This document shows, one piece after another, positions 1 through 8,086 of a stretch of DNA of 59,580 nucleotides (within the stretch, counting starts at the first letter, position 1; each line of letters begins with the position of its first letter). The notes beneath the pieces were generated by a model that was not told the DNA's origin, did not search any database, and was given only the letters and a program-made list of their open reading frames with translations. The stretch is from Bacillota bacterium. GTDB taxonomy: Bacteria > Bacillota > Clostridia > Lachnospirales > Lachnospiraceae. The DNA lies in the NCBI GenBank assembly GCA_023411225.1, contig JAEYPA010000123.1, positions 1-59,580 of the forward strand. The letters are read 5' to 3'. Both the position numbers and the translations under genes were made by a program.

Positions 1-47
1 TCACTGTATATCCAGAATTTGAGGCCAAGGGGAATGGCATCGACTAA
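1..47 (+). CDS. C-terminal tail of an unidentified upstream gene (partial)
   Basis: The third frame is open from the window edge and ends ...TVYPEFEAKGNGID before a TAA at 45-47. The codons look plausible and the stop lies 82 bases before the fructokinase start, with no terminator in between, so it may be the end of a gene in the same operon. The piece is too short to name. A sugar-utilisation gene would fit the neighbour, but that is only inference. Confidence 0.3.
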   Translation, partial: TVYPEFEAKGNGID

Positions 48-129
48 GAGAGCTTTACTATGAAAAGTTAAAAAAGTGAGAAAAAGCGAGTTAACAAGAG
101 AAAAATAAAGATTATTATGGGAGGTAAAA

Positions 130-1101
130 ATGCTAGATGTTGTAGCTTTAGGAGAACTTTTAATTGATTTTGTTACATTAGACATGGATTTTGCGGGGTA
201 TCCTACAATGAAAGCAAATCCAGGAGGAGCGCCATGTAATTATTTGGCTACATTGTCTGCTTACGATGCAAAGACTGCTTTTATTGGGAAAGTAGGAGAT
301 GATGCATTTGGAACAATGCTAATTGACACAATGAAACAGTTAGGAATAGACACTTCTGGAATATGCAAGGACCAAAATGTATTCACGACCTTGGCTTTTG
401 TAACTTTAGATGACAAAGGCGATAGGACTTTTAGCTTTGCAAGAAAACCGGGGGCAGATACATGCCTTAGATATAATGAAATTGATCTTAGCATGATAGA
501 CAATGCAGAATGGCTTCATTTTGGGACACTTTCGCTAACCACAGAGCCGATAGTCTCTACTACCAGGAAAGTCATAGACTATGCAAAATCCAAAGGGAAA
601 AAGATATCCTTTGATCCTAATCTGCGCCTACCACTTTGGAACAACCAAATCCTTGCAAAAAATCAAATCGAGTGGGGACTTAGGCAAGCAGATGTAGTTA
701 AAATAAGCGATGAAGAAGTAAAGTTTATGTGGAATGACATCACATATGATCAAGCCATAAAAAAATTGTTAGTTGATTATGGAGTAAAGTTGGTATTGCT
801 GACTCTAGGGGAAAAAGGGTCATATGTGGCAAATGAAAATGCATGTGTAAGGGTTAGAAGCAGGAAGGTTATACCTGTAGATACAACCGGAGCAGGTGAT
901 ATTTTTGGAGGAAGTGCAATAAGCTGTTTTCTGAAAAAGAAGAAAGAACCACAGAATTTGGTAAAGGAAGATTTGGAAGACATAGGTAGGTTTGCTTGTG
1001 CTACAGCGGGATTATCAACGCAAAGGCAGGGAGGGATTCCTAGCATACCTAAGATTAGAGAAGTATATTCGGAAATGGAACATAATACTGAGATTTATTA
1101 A
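130..1101 (+). CDS. Fructokinase-like PfkB-family carbohydrate kinase
   Basis: This 323-residue protein is a ribokinase/PfkB-fold sugar kinase, which would phosphorylate a sugar (most likely fructose to fructose 6-phosphate) with ATP in the cytoplasm. The N-terminal PfkB signature is visible at residues 32-61 (GGAPCNYLATLSAYDAKT followed by FIGKVGDDAFG). The second signature is DTTGAGDIFGG, with the catalytic aspartate at about residue 257. Length is normal for bacterial fructokinases. The start follows GGGAGG by five bases. It is probably the last gene of an operon entering from the left, since a strong terminator lies at 1201-1235. The family is certain; the exact sugar rests on similarity to ScrK-type enzymes and was not tested against other PfkB kinases. 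Confidence 0.85.
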   Translation: MLDVVALGELLIDFVTLDMDFAGYPTMKANPGGAPCNYLATLSAYDAKTAFIGKVGDDAFGTMLIDTMKQLGIDTSGICKDQNVFTTLAFVTLDDKGDRTFSFARKPGADTCLRYNEIDLSMIDNAEWLHFGTLSLTTEPIVSTTRKVIDYAKSKGKKISFDPNLRLPLWNNQILAKNQIEWGLRQADVVKISDEEVKFMWNDITYDQAIKKLLVDYGVKLVLLTLGEKGSYVANENACVRVRSRKVIPVDTTGAGDIFGGSAISCFLKKKKEPQNLVKEDLEDIGRFACATAGLSTQRQGGIPSIPKIREVYSEMEHNTEIY

Positions 1102-1200
1102 TTTAATTATGAGCAAACTTTAAAGGTGTGGTTATAGGTTTTGAGTTGACGCTGCAAGCCTCCATTTTCTGCAGATTACACCCCTTGTATGGATAGGTAC

Positions 1201-1235
1201 CCCCTTTACTGGTTTTGTCCAGTAAAGGGGTTTTT
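1201..1235 (+). terminator. Intrinsic terminator after fructokinase
   Basis: A perfect 12-bp inverted repeat (CCCCTTTACTGG / CCAGTAAAGGGG) with a 6-base loop is followed by TTTTT. It lies 100 bases after the kinase stop codon. The stem has no T-run in the opposite direction, so it mainly serves the plus strand. Confidence 0.9.
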
Positions 1236-1382
1236 GTATGAAATACGATTATGTGTTTAAATTGAATTGTGTCGAGTTATATAGAACTGGGCAGTAGACG
1301 AAAACATCCTTCAAATACTATCCAATTGTATAATGATGTGTCCAAAAACTGGGTACATATCAGCATCCTAGGGGTTACTTAT

Positions 1383-2144
1383 TTATTTTAATACATTCTG
1401 TAGGAAAGCTTTGGTTCTCTCTTCCTTAGGGTTTCTAAAGATCTCCTCTGGAGTTCCAACTTCAAGAATCCTACCCTCATACATAAAGACTACTTTATCT
1501 GCCACATCTCTTGCAAAGCCCATTTCATGAGTAACACAGATCATGGTCATTCCTTCCTTGGCAAGATTCTGCATAACGCCTAACACCTCCCCAACCAGCT
1601 CAGGGTCTAAGGCTGAAGTAGGCTCATCAAACAGCATGATTTCCGGCTGCATGGCAAGGGCTCTGGCAATGGCCACACGTTGTTGCTGGCCACCGGATAA
1701 CTTGCTTGGATATACATCCATCTTATCTCCTAATCCCACCCGCTCAATGAGATCTCTGGCTATGGTTTCTACCTCTGTCTTTTCCATCTTCTTCACGTTA
1801 ATGGGGGATATCATGACATTCTGAAGTACTGTCTTGTGAGGAAATAGATTAAAACGTTGGAATACCATACCCATCTTAAGCAAAAGCTTATTTTTCTCTT
1901 TCCTACTCAGAGGGGAACGGTTCTGCTCCTTGTGGCGGTCGTCTAACAATCTCCCTTCGATATAAATCTTGCCGGAGGTTGCCTTCTCCAAATGGTTAAG
2001 GGCTCTCAAAAAGGTGGATTTACCAGCACCGGAAGGCCCAATAATGACTACTACCTCGCCGGAGTTTACCGTAAGGGAGACATCCTTTAGAATCTTTAAA
2101 TCTCCAAAATTCTTGCATATGTTTTCGGTTCGTATCATTTCCAT
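1383..2144 (-). CDS. Polar amino acid ABC transporter, ATP-binding protein
   Basis: This 253-residue ATPase energises amino acid uptake (GlnQ/HisP type). It shows Walker A GPSGAGKST (36-44), the Q-loop glutamine at 96, signature LSGGQQQ (149-155), Walker B IMLFDEP (169-175) and the H-loop histidine at about 206. The ATG is preceded by GGAGGG at six bases. It is the last gene of a three-gene minus-strand operon (binding protein, permease, ATPase) with an 11-base gap from the permease. There is a roughly 20-residue insertion after the Walker A region (DDRHKEQNRSPLSRKEK) relative to compact GlnQ proteins. The substrate is not evident; polar or charged amino acids are the family norm. Confidence 0.93.
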   Translation of the reverse strand: MEMIRTENICKNFGDLKILKDVSLTVNSGEVVVIIGPSGAGKSTFLRALNHLEKATSGKIYIEGRLLDDRHKEQNRSPLSRKEKNKLLLKMGMVFQRFNLFPHKTVLQNVMISPINVKKMEKTEVETIARDLIERVGLGDKMDVYPSKLSGGQQQRVAIARALAMQPEIMLFDEPTSALDPELVGEVLGVMQNLAKEGMTMICVTHEMGFARDVADKVVFMYEGRILEVGTPEEIFRNPKEERTKAFLQNVLK

Positions 2145-2155
2145 AACATGCCCTC

Positions 2156-3211
2156 CTACTCGTATACAGAAAACCGCTTCTCTATCTTGTTAAAGATAAA
2201 GGTAAAAAAGCCGGTAATCACAAGATAGATTACTAGTGCAGGAGCAAAGACCAGATAAGAACCGCTGGAGGAAATGGTCTTGGAGATAGTGGTAATATCC
2301 ATCAAACCAATTACGAAGACCAGAGAGGCATCTTTCAATGCCATAACAAATTCATTACAAATAGGGGGTATCATCCTTCTTATGGATTGTGGAATGATGA
2401 TTAACCTCATGGTCTGTCCATAGCTCATGCCAAGTGCTTTGGTAGCCTCAGACTGACCTTTATCAATAGACTGGATGGCAGCGCGGACAATCTCTGCGCA
2501 ATAAGCTGCTGAGTTTAAGGTATATGCAATAAAGGCTGCTACCAGCGCTCCCTTAAACACTGCATCGGGATCATTGGCACCGAATAACCCGCGCCAGCTA
2601 AAGCCACTAATCACTCCCGGTACAGCCAGATAAATAACAAATAACTGAATCATAAGTGGAGTGCCACGGAAGAAAAAGATATAGGCACTGCAAAGCTTGC
2701 TTAGAATCCATTTCTTCGAGATTTTCCCCAAGGCCAAGAAAAAACTGAGGAATAATCCACAAAGTAAGGTAACGGTTGTTAAAAATATAGTCAGCTTGGC
2801 TCCATATAAAATGCCACGACCACAGCCTAACATCTGATAGGTATAATTAACCAGGCTTCCTATCACTCCTGTTGCACTATCATCTGCGTAATAAATGTTA
2901 CCTGCAAATCCCAAGTACTTCTCACTAATAGGGTTCGCTCCCTGGGTTTCGAAGGAACAGTAATTAATAAAATAAAGGTTATTATAGGTAATGGCTAGTT
3001 CCTTCATGGAACTTGACTCATCCTCTTTCAGCTTCTGTTCTACCTCTTCAGAAGCACAGGCAAGCATCTCATCTTTGGTTGGTTTCATAATTGCGAAAAT
3101 AGAGGCAATCAAAAAGAGGCCTAATATAACGGCAAAAAAGGCCTTTGTGTTATTCTCCCAACCTTTTACATGAATGATTGTCCTACCAATCTCTTTTGCT
3201 TTATTCTTCAA
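2156..3211 (-). CDS. Polar amino acid ABC transporter, permease with extended N-terminus
   Basis: This 351-residue membrane protein carries the HisM/GlnP-type permease domain in its C-terminal part, including the EAA loop around EIVRAAIQSIDKGQSEATKALG. It would form the channel with the ATPase downstream. Ordinary members are about 220 residues. This one has an additional N-terminal membrane segment (about residues 25-43) and about 90 residues, probably outside the membrane, before the standard permease helices begin near residue 135. The start codon is TTG, two bases after the stop codon of the binding protein, so translation is probably coupled. The assignment is firm; the role of the N-terminal extension is unknown. 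Confidence 0.9.
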   Translation of the reverse strand: MKNKAKEIGRTIIHVKGWENNTKAFFAVILGLFLIASIFAIMKPTKDEMLACASEEVEQKLKEDESSSMKELAITYNNLYFINYCSFETQGANPISEKYLGFAGNIYYADDSATGVIGSLVNYTYQMLGCGRGILYGAKLTIFLTTVTLLCGLFLSFFLALGKISKKWILSKLCSAYIFFFRGTPLMIQLFVIYLAVPGVISGFSWRGLFGANDPDAVFKGALVAAFIAYTLNSAAYCAEIVRAAIQSIDKGQSEATKALGMSYGQTMRLIIIPQSIRRMIPPICNEFVMALKDASLVFVIGLMDITTISKTISSSGSYLVFAPALVIYLVITGFFTFIFNKIEKRFSVYE

Positions 3212-3213
3212 TA

Positions 3214-4116
3214 TTATTCACCTGCACCAAACCATTTTTCCTGTGTCTTTTTGAAAAATCCTTCTTCCTGCAGTTTCTTCAGGGCCTCATTAATTGCTCC
3301 TTGTAAATCCTTATTGCCTTTTTTAATTGCTACTCCAAATCGCTCCGGACTACTCTCGTCCTGATATATCTTTACATACTTGTCTGGTGAATTGCCAACA
3401 TAACCATCTGACACAGTGCTATCGCATAATACGCAATCGATTTCTCCATTGTCTAGCTGGGTGAAGCAGGTAATCACCTTCTCATTGCCAACAACAGTTG
3501 CCTTAATGGTTCCTGTATCAATCATTTTACTAATTACTTCATCGGAAGTGGTTTCCTTTTGTAGAGCTACACTCTTTCCATTCAGATCCTTCAAGCTGTT
3601 AAAGGTCAGATTACTTCCCTTTTTCACTACTATGGACTGATAACTATTTATGTACGGATCTGAGAAATCCATGTTTTTCTTTCTCTTTTCATTAATGGTA
3701 ACACAGGAGATTACAACATCATAATTGGTGCCAATCCCTGCAAAGATACTATCCCAGGCAGTATTAATAAAGTTAACCTCTACTCCAAGCTTCTCTCCCA
3801 GAGCTTTTGCCAGATCAATGTCATATCCAACTGGAGTTACTCCGTCATCGGCAAATTGTTCAAATGGTGGATAGCCGATCTCCACACCAATACTTAGGGT
3901 TCCATCCTTGATTAAGCCCAGATTCACGTTATCTGCCTTAGGAGCTGCCGCCTGTGTGCTCGCCGGCTCTGTGGCTTTGGCTGTCTTTGCTGGTTTTGTT
4001 GATTGCGCCTCTTTCTTCTTGTCGGCTGACTTGTCCACTACCTTACTTCCACACGCAGCACAGGACATTACAAGAAACATACAGAGAAAGACAGCAATGA
4101 TTCGATTTCTTTTCAA
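3214..4116 (-). CDS. Amino acid ABC transporter, substrate-binding lipoprotein
   Basis: This 300-residue type-3 solute-binding protein (SBP_bac_3 family) captures an amino acid outside the cell and delivers it to the permease. It begins with a lipoprotein signal peptide ending ...SCAACGS, then a Lys/Ala/Thr-rich linker of about 40 residues. The binding domain begins near LSIGVEIGYPPFEQF and contains GYDIDLAKALGEKLG and DSIFAGIGTNYDVVISCVTI. The best start is TTG at 4116, because AAGGAGGG lies at ideal spacing and the nearby ATG overlaps that site. It is the first gene of the transporter operon, behind a TTGACA promoter and a 5-prime hairpin. Confidence 0.92.
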   Translation of the reverse strand: MKRNRIIAVFLCMFLVMSCAACGSKVVDKSADKKKEAQSTKPAKTAKATEPASTQAAAPKADNVNLGLIKDGTLSIGVEIGYPPFEQFADDGVTPVGYDIDLAKALGEKLGVEVNFINTAWDSIFAGIGTNYDVVISCVTINEKRKKNMDFSDPYINSYQSIVVKKGSNLTFNSLKDLNGKSVALQKETTSDEVISKMIDTGTIKATVVGNEKVITCFTQLDNGEIDCVLCDSTVSDGYVGNSPDKYVKIYQDESSPERFGVAIKKGNKDLQGAINEALKKLQEEGFFKKTQEKWFGAGE

Positions 4117-4151
4117 CTCTTTTCCCTCCTTACCATAAATTTACATAACAA

Positions 4152-4183
4152 AAAGGCAAATGATATATGACTCATTTGCCTTT
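4152..4183 (-). promoter_or_regulatory. 12-bp inverted repeat at the 5-prime end of the transporter transcript
   Basis: AAAGGCAAATGA and TCATTTGCCTTT form a perfect 12-bp stem with an 8-base loop. Read on the minus strand it is followed by TTTTTGTT, as in an intrinsic terminator, yet the predicted transcription start lies right at its 5-prime edge. It could be a 5-prime stabilising hairpin, an attenuator, or a DNA operator. Confidence 0.6.
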
Positions 4184-4189
4184 CCATTA

Positions 4190-4218
4190 ACATTACTATA
4201 TTTTACTCAAATTGTCAA
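4190..4218 (-). promoter_or_regulatory. Promoter of the amino acid ABC operon
   Basis: On the minus strand TTGACA (4213-4218) and TAATGT (4190-4195) are 17 bases apart. The start site would fall near 4183, just upstream of the binding-protein gene. Confidence 0.6.
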
Positions 4219-4253
4219 TATTTAAATATGACCTAATATCCTGTTTTTTTATC

Positions 4254-4283
4254 TTGCATTTTTTCCTATTTTGTTCATATAAT
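4254..4283 (+). promoter_or_regulatory. Promoter of the TetR-family gene
   Basis: TTGCAT (4254-4259) and a perfect TATAAT (4278-4283) are separated by 18 bases, about 30 bases upstream of the TetR start. It is divergent from the ABC-operon promoter. Confidence 0.6.
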
Positions 4284-4313
4284 TAGGAATAATTCTACAA
4301 GGAGATGTTACCT

Positions 4314-4874
4314 ATGCCAGAGTCATTAATCACGAAGCAGGCAATTGCCAATGGTTTAAAACAGATCATGAAGAATAAACCTTTTGCAAAAGTCAGTGTG
4401 ACCGATATTACCGCTGCCTGTGGCTTGAACCGTCAAACGTTTTATTATCATTTTCATGACAAATATGATTTATTAAATTGGATTTTCTGCAATGAGGTAT
4501 TGGTGGTATTGACCACAGACCTAACAGTGGATACCTGGCCGAGGAATCTGAAACGGTTGCTGTGCGCTCTAAGTGAGCAGAAAGGCTTCTATAAAAATGC
4601 ATTGAAATATTCCTTCCAAGATGAATTCCATGAGTATCTGTTCAGAATATCCAGTTCCCTAATCTATACCATTATTACACATATGGATGCAGACAGAAAG
4701 ATTGCCGAGGAAGACAAACAATTTCTCGCCAGATTCTTCTCATTTGGTGTTGTCGGAAGTATCATCTCCTGGGTAACGGAGGGGATGAACAAGCCTCCAG
4801 AGGAGATGATTGAAATCATTATCACTCTGGTCAATGCCTGCAAAGCCTATGCTGTAAAACAATACATAAAATAA
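4314..4874 (+). CDS. TetR/AcrR-family transcriptional regulator
   Basis: This protein of 186 residues has an N-terminal TetR helix-turn-helix, VSVTDITAACGLNRQTFYYHF, within about the first 55 residues. The remainder matches the C-terminal ligand domain of DhaS/YfiR-like regulators. An in-frame ATG at 4305 sits inside the AAGGAG site itself. The ATG at 4314 is nine bases after AAGGAG and is the better start. It lies immediately upstream of, and codirectional with, the YhgE/Pip gene, a common arrangement in Firmicutes where the regulator controls its membrane-protein neighbour. The ligand is unknown. Confidence 0.88.
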   Translation: MPESLITKQAIANGLKQIMKNKPFAKVSVTDITAACGLNRQTFYYHFHDKYDLLNWIFCNEVLVVLTTDLTVDTWPRNLKRLLCALSEQKGFYKNALKYSFQDEFHEYLFRISSSLIYTIITHMDADRKIAEEDKQFLARFFSFGVVGSIISWVTEGMNKPPEEMIEIIITLVNACKAYAVKQYIK

Positions 4875-5004
4875 CTTTCACCTTATAATTGGTTTCATTT
4901 TGTCATTTTACTTGTACTGTCAAAATCTACGACACTTGGTAAAGTCTGTCTAAATGCAAAGTCATTTTCCTGTAATATACTGTCTAACGAAGGAGATGAC
5001 AAAG

Positions 5005-7326
5005 ATGAATCAATTATTGAAAGAAAAGCGCTATGTCCCTTTCCTGATCCTGCTTGGCGTGCTGATTGTTCCGCTCCTATACAGCTACTTCTATCTTGGA
5101 GCATTCTGGGATCCCTACTCACGCCTAGAAAAGGTTCCTGTTGCAGTTGTAAATGAAGATTCTGGAGCTGTAATAAATGACAAAAGCAGGAATGTCGGTA
5201 GGGAGCTGTGTGACAAATTAAAAGAGGATGCCACACTGGAGTTTACTTTTACGGACAGCGCCTCTGCAAAAGATGGCTTAAAGGGCACAAAATACTACGC
5301 AATCATAACCATACCAAAGAATTTCTCATCTACCATCGCATCTACCGATAAAGCCACCAAAGAGATGGCCACCATTACTTATTCCTCCAATGAAAAACGA
5401 AATTACTTAGCTTCCCAGATTCTAAACAGTGCCGTTACCAAGGTTGAGATGTCCGTCCGTGCTTCCATTGACGAAGAGCTTGTGGCAGCCCTTTCTAACC
5501 AATTAAAGGAGACTCCTGATAAACTTCAGACGTTATCCAATGGTCTGGGACAATTATCAAATGGGGCCAATACTTTAACCACTGGCACCACATCCTTAGA
5601 CAATGGAGCCTCGGCTCTTAATGATGGAGCTGCTACCTTAAAGAAAGGTGCCTCCTCCTTAGCATCTGGAGCAAATGTCTTAAAGAAGGGATGCGGTAAT
5701 CTCCAATCAGGTTCTAGCAAACTCTTTGCCGGAAGTACAACTTTAGCTGCCGGACTTAAGACCTACAAGAAAAAACTTACCGAATTTCAGTCTGGCCTCA
5801 GCCAGGCAAGTTCCGGCTCTGCTACCTTAAAAAGTAATTTAAACTCCCTGCAAACGGGTATGAGTAAGCTGGAAGTCGGAGTAGGTACTTTAAATAAGGC
5901 TGCTGGTTCACTCTCTTCTTTACAGAAGGGTGCCACTGCTCTCTCCAGTGGTTCTGTTGCCCTGAAACAGGGTGTGAGTTCCTATACCTCAGGGGTAAAC
6001 TCCTTGCTTTCCAATGTGGAAGCTACCACCCAGGCACTGGCAATCTACGCTGCCAAGACTGGCGACCCTACTATTACCAAGATTGTATCCGGACTTACCA
6101 CGAAAGAAAACCTAGCAAACCTAAACGCATTGAAAGTCGGTTCAGTGGGCCTTAATCAAGCTGCTGACAAAGTAACCACCGGTGCGCAGGCACTAGCCAC
6201 GGGAACCAATCAACTGACAAAGCTTCAAGCAGGTATCAGTTCCTTAAAAAGCGGCATAACTTCAGCCAATAAGGGTACCAAGGCGTTAGCTACCGGTAGT
6301 GCAGACCTTGCAAATGGACTACGTAAGTTAGATTCAGCTGGTAAAAAGCTCACCTCTGCTTCTTCTAAGCTAAGCTCTGGTGCATCCTCCCTTAATTCGG
6401 GTATGAAGCAACTGTCCGGTGGAATCGGTAGCCTCGACAAGGGAGTTGTAAGTCTAGCCTCTGGAGCTAATAAGATAAAGAATGGCTCTTCCTCTCTAAA
6501 GGATGGAACGACTTCTCTCCTTAGTGGAACCACAGCCTTACAGAATGGGGCAAAAGAGTTAACCGCTGGCATATCTAAAGCAAACAGCAGTGTAACAGAC
6601 TCCATCAAGACTGCCAAGGAGCAACTGCCTGCCTTAACCGGCTTAGACCAATATGCTGCAACTCCAGTAACATTGACCTCGGAGCCATACGCACCTGTCC
6701 CTAATTACGGAACAGCCTTTGCTCCTTACTTCTTATCCTTATCCTTATGGGTAGGGGGGCTTATGATCTTCTTTGGAATTTATTTTGACCCAGATCGTAA
6801 GTTCAAATTATTGTCCCGTAATTCTAATCACCCATTAAAGAGAACGATTGTCTATTTACTCATTGGGTTGGCACAGGCTGTCCTATTATGTTTCGTATTG
6901 ATTATAGGCTTAGGGCTTAATGTGGAGAATCTTCCATTATTCTTCTTTGGCTCCTGCCTAGTATCTCTGGTGTTTGTTACTATGATTCAGCTATTCCTGT
7001 TATTCTTCAAGAATGTAGGAAAGTTCTTAGCAATCGCTTTGTTAATCCTACAGCTGACTTCCTGCGGAGGTACTTTCCCAATGGAAACAGTACCTAAGAT
7101 ATTCAATCATTTGTTCCCATTTATGCCAATGACCTATTCTGTAGGGCTATTCAAGGAAGCCATTAGTGGAACGGGTGACAGCGCACTTATTATGAAGAAT
7201 GTAAGTACATTGGTTGGGATATTGGTTGTTACGTTAGCAGTGACTATTATCCTTACGATTATCAAGAAAAAGAAATCCGGCATTGACCTGATAGAAGAAA
7301 ATGCTTTAAGGCCAAGAGCTTTCTAA
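5005..7326 (+). CDS. YhgE/Pip family membrane protein (ABC-2-like)
   Basis: This large membrane protein (773 residues) has one N-terminal membrane segment (YVPFLILLGVLIVPLLYSYFYLGAFWDP), an extracytoplasmic YhgE domain (VAVVNEDSGAVINDKSRNVG), a long central region of repeated SSLxSGAxxLxxG units predicted to form an extended helical stalk, and a C-terminal bundle of about five membrane helices ending near IILTIIKKKK. Relatives include the phage-infection protein Pip and ESX-associated YhgE proteins; some export or cell-envelope role is inferred. The start at 5005 follows AAGGAG by nine bases; upstream in-frame codons lack a ribosome site. The upstream TetR gene is its likely repressor. Confidence 0.88.
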   Translation: MNQLLKEKRYVPFLILLGVLIVPLLYSYFYLGAFWDPYSRLEKVPVAVVNEDSGAVINDKSRNVGRELCDKLKEDATLEFTFTDSASAKDGLKGTKYYAIITIPKNFSSTIASTDKATKEMATITYSSNEKRNYLASQILNSAVTKVEMSVRASIDEELVAALSNQLKETPDKLQTLSNGLGQLSNGANTLTTGTTSLDNGASALNDGAATLKKGASSLASGANVLKKGCGNLQSGSSKLFAGSTTLAAGLKTYKKKLTEFQSGLSQASSGSATLKSNLNSLQTGMSKLEVGVGTLNKAAGSLSSLQKGATALSSGSVALKQGVSSYTSGVNSLLSNVEATTQALAIYAAKTGDPTITKIVSGLTTKENLANLNALKVGSVGLNQAADKVTTGAQALATGTNQLTKLQAGISSLKSGITSANKGTKALATGSADLANGLRKLDSAGKKLTSASSKLSSGASSLNSGMKQLSGGIGSLDKGVVSLASGANKIKNGSSSLKDGTTSLLSGTTALQNGAKELTAGISKANSSVTDSIKTAKEQLPALTGLDQYAATPVTLTSEPYAPVPNYGTAFAPYFLSLSLWVGGLMIFFGIYFDPDRKFKLLSRNSNHPLKRTIVYLLIGLAQAVLLCFVLIIGLGLNVENLPLFFFGSCLVSLVFVTMIQLFLLFFKNVGKFLAIALLILQLTSCGGTFPMETVPKIFNHLFPFMPMTYSVGLFKEAISGTGDSALIMKNVSTLVGILVVTLAVTIILTIIKKKKSGIDLIEENALRPRAF

Positions 7327-7330
7327 TTTG

Positions 7331-7356
7331 ATGGTGGCCTTTTGGGAGGCCACCAT
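7331..7356. terminator. Hairpin between convergent genes
   Basis: A perfect 10-bp inverted repeat (ATGGTGGCCT / AGGCCACCAT, 6-base loop) fills the gap between the YhgE gene and the convergent sugar-transferase gene. Neither side has a strong T-run, so it is a likely but weak bidirectional terminator. Confidence 0.5.
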
Positions 7357-8048
7357 TATATCCCTTCTCTGCTCCACACTACCTTTATTGTCTGAAGAAT
7401 AATCCTCCAGTCTTCTAGAAAAGATACATGATCCACATAGTATACGTCCTTTTCTAACTTATCTTCCCAGGTAAGAGCATTCCTTCCATGTACCTGTGCA
7501 TATCCAGTAAAGCCCGGCCTCACTTCGTGTCTCCTTGCCTGACGTTCATTATAGAGAGGCAGGTGCTGCACCAACAACGGTCTCGGTCCCACAACTGCCA
7601 TATCCCCTTTTAGGATATTAATGAGTTCAGGAAGTTCGTCTAAGGAGGTGGAACGCAAGATTCTTCCAAACTTTGTTAGACGTAACTCATCTGGGAGTAG
7701 TTTGCCACTCTTATCTCTCTCCTCTGTCATTGTCCGAAATTTATATATCTTAAAGATTCTTCCTGATCGTCCAGGTCTGTATTGAATAAATAGCACCGGT
7801 GGGCCAAGCCTTACTCGTACAAGAAGGGCAAGGAGCCCAAGGAAAGGGCTAAGCATAAGAATGGCCAAAAGGGCGCAACAAAAATCCTGGGGACGTTTTA
7901 TGTACCTTTCATAGAACCCCATTTTATGTTTTGTACTCTCAGGAGACTTCTTATGTTTCTGCTCCTTTAAAGACTTCCTGTAGGCAAGCACCACAATGGT
8001 AGCTCCTACTATAGTGGCAAGTAACATCCCATATCTTCTCTTCTTCAC
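7356..8048 (-). CDS. Priming sugar transferase of polysaccharide locus 1
   Basis: This 230-residue polyprenyl-phosphate hexose-1-phosphate transferase (bacterial sugar transferase, WcaJ/PglC fold) would start repeat-unit synthesis by moving a sugar phosphate from a UDP-sugar to undecaprenyl phosphate. An N-terminal hydrophobic segment (about 8-24) precedes a short linker. The catalytic domain starts at YERYIKRPQDF, with the membrane-inserting hairpin, then KFRTMT, TSLDELPELINILKGDMAVVGPRP and PGFTGYAQVHGRN. It is the last gene of the 15.4-to-7.4 kb minus-strand cluster. It is shorter than the second priming transferase at 28.3-29.2 kb, and the two differ clearly, arguing for different sugars or polymers. 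Confidence 0.92.
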   Translation of the reverse strand: MKKRRYGMLLATIVGATIVVLAYRKSLKEQKHKKSPESTKHKMGFYERYIKRPQDFCCALLAILMLSPFLGLLALLVRVRLGPPVLFIQYRPGRSGRIFKIYKFRTMTEERDKSGKLLPDELRLTKFGRILRSTSLDELPELINILKGDMAVVGPRPLLVQHLPLYNERQARRHEVRPGFTGYAQVHGRNALTWEDKLEKDVYYVDHVSFLEDWRIILQTIKVVWSREGI

Positions 8049-8086
8049 CTACTCAAAACACCCGCTTCCTCCTTTATTAGATTCCA

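Noticed and set aside
1336..1362. TGTGTCCAAAAACTGGGTACAT-like sequence resembling the end of an IS3-type element
   Set aside because: Only one end-like sequence is seen, with no transposase nearby; similarity is from memory and weak.
4931..4950. GACA...TGTC repeats upstream of the YhgE gene as a TetR operator
   Set aside because: The arms are only four bases long and recur in several offsets; chance is likely.
5550..6600. Short repeated units that could suggest a DNA repeat array
   Set aside because: They encode degenerate SSLxSGA-type protein repeats of the YhgE stalk, not conserved DNA repeats.
6225..6617. Minus-strand open frame of 130 codons inside the YhgE gene
   Set aside because: It is antisense to the repetitive coding region and reflects its composition; no ribosome site.
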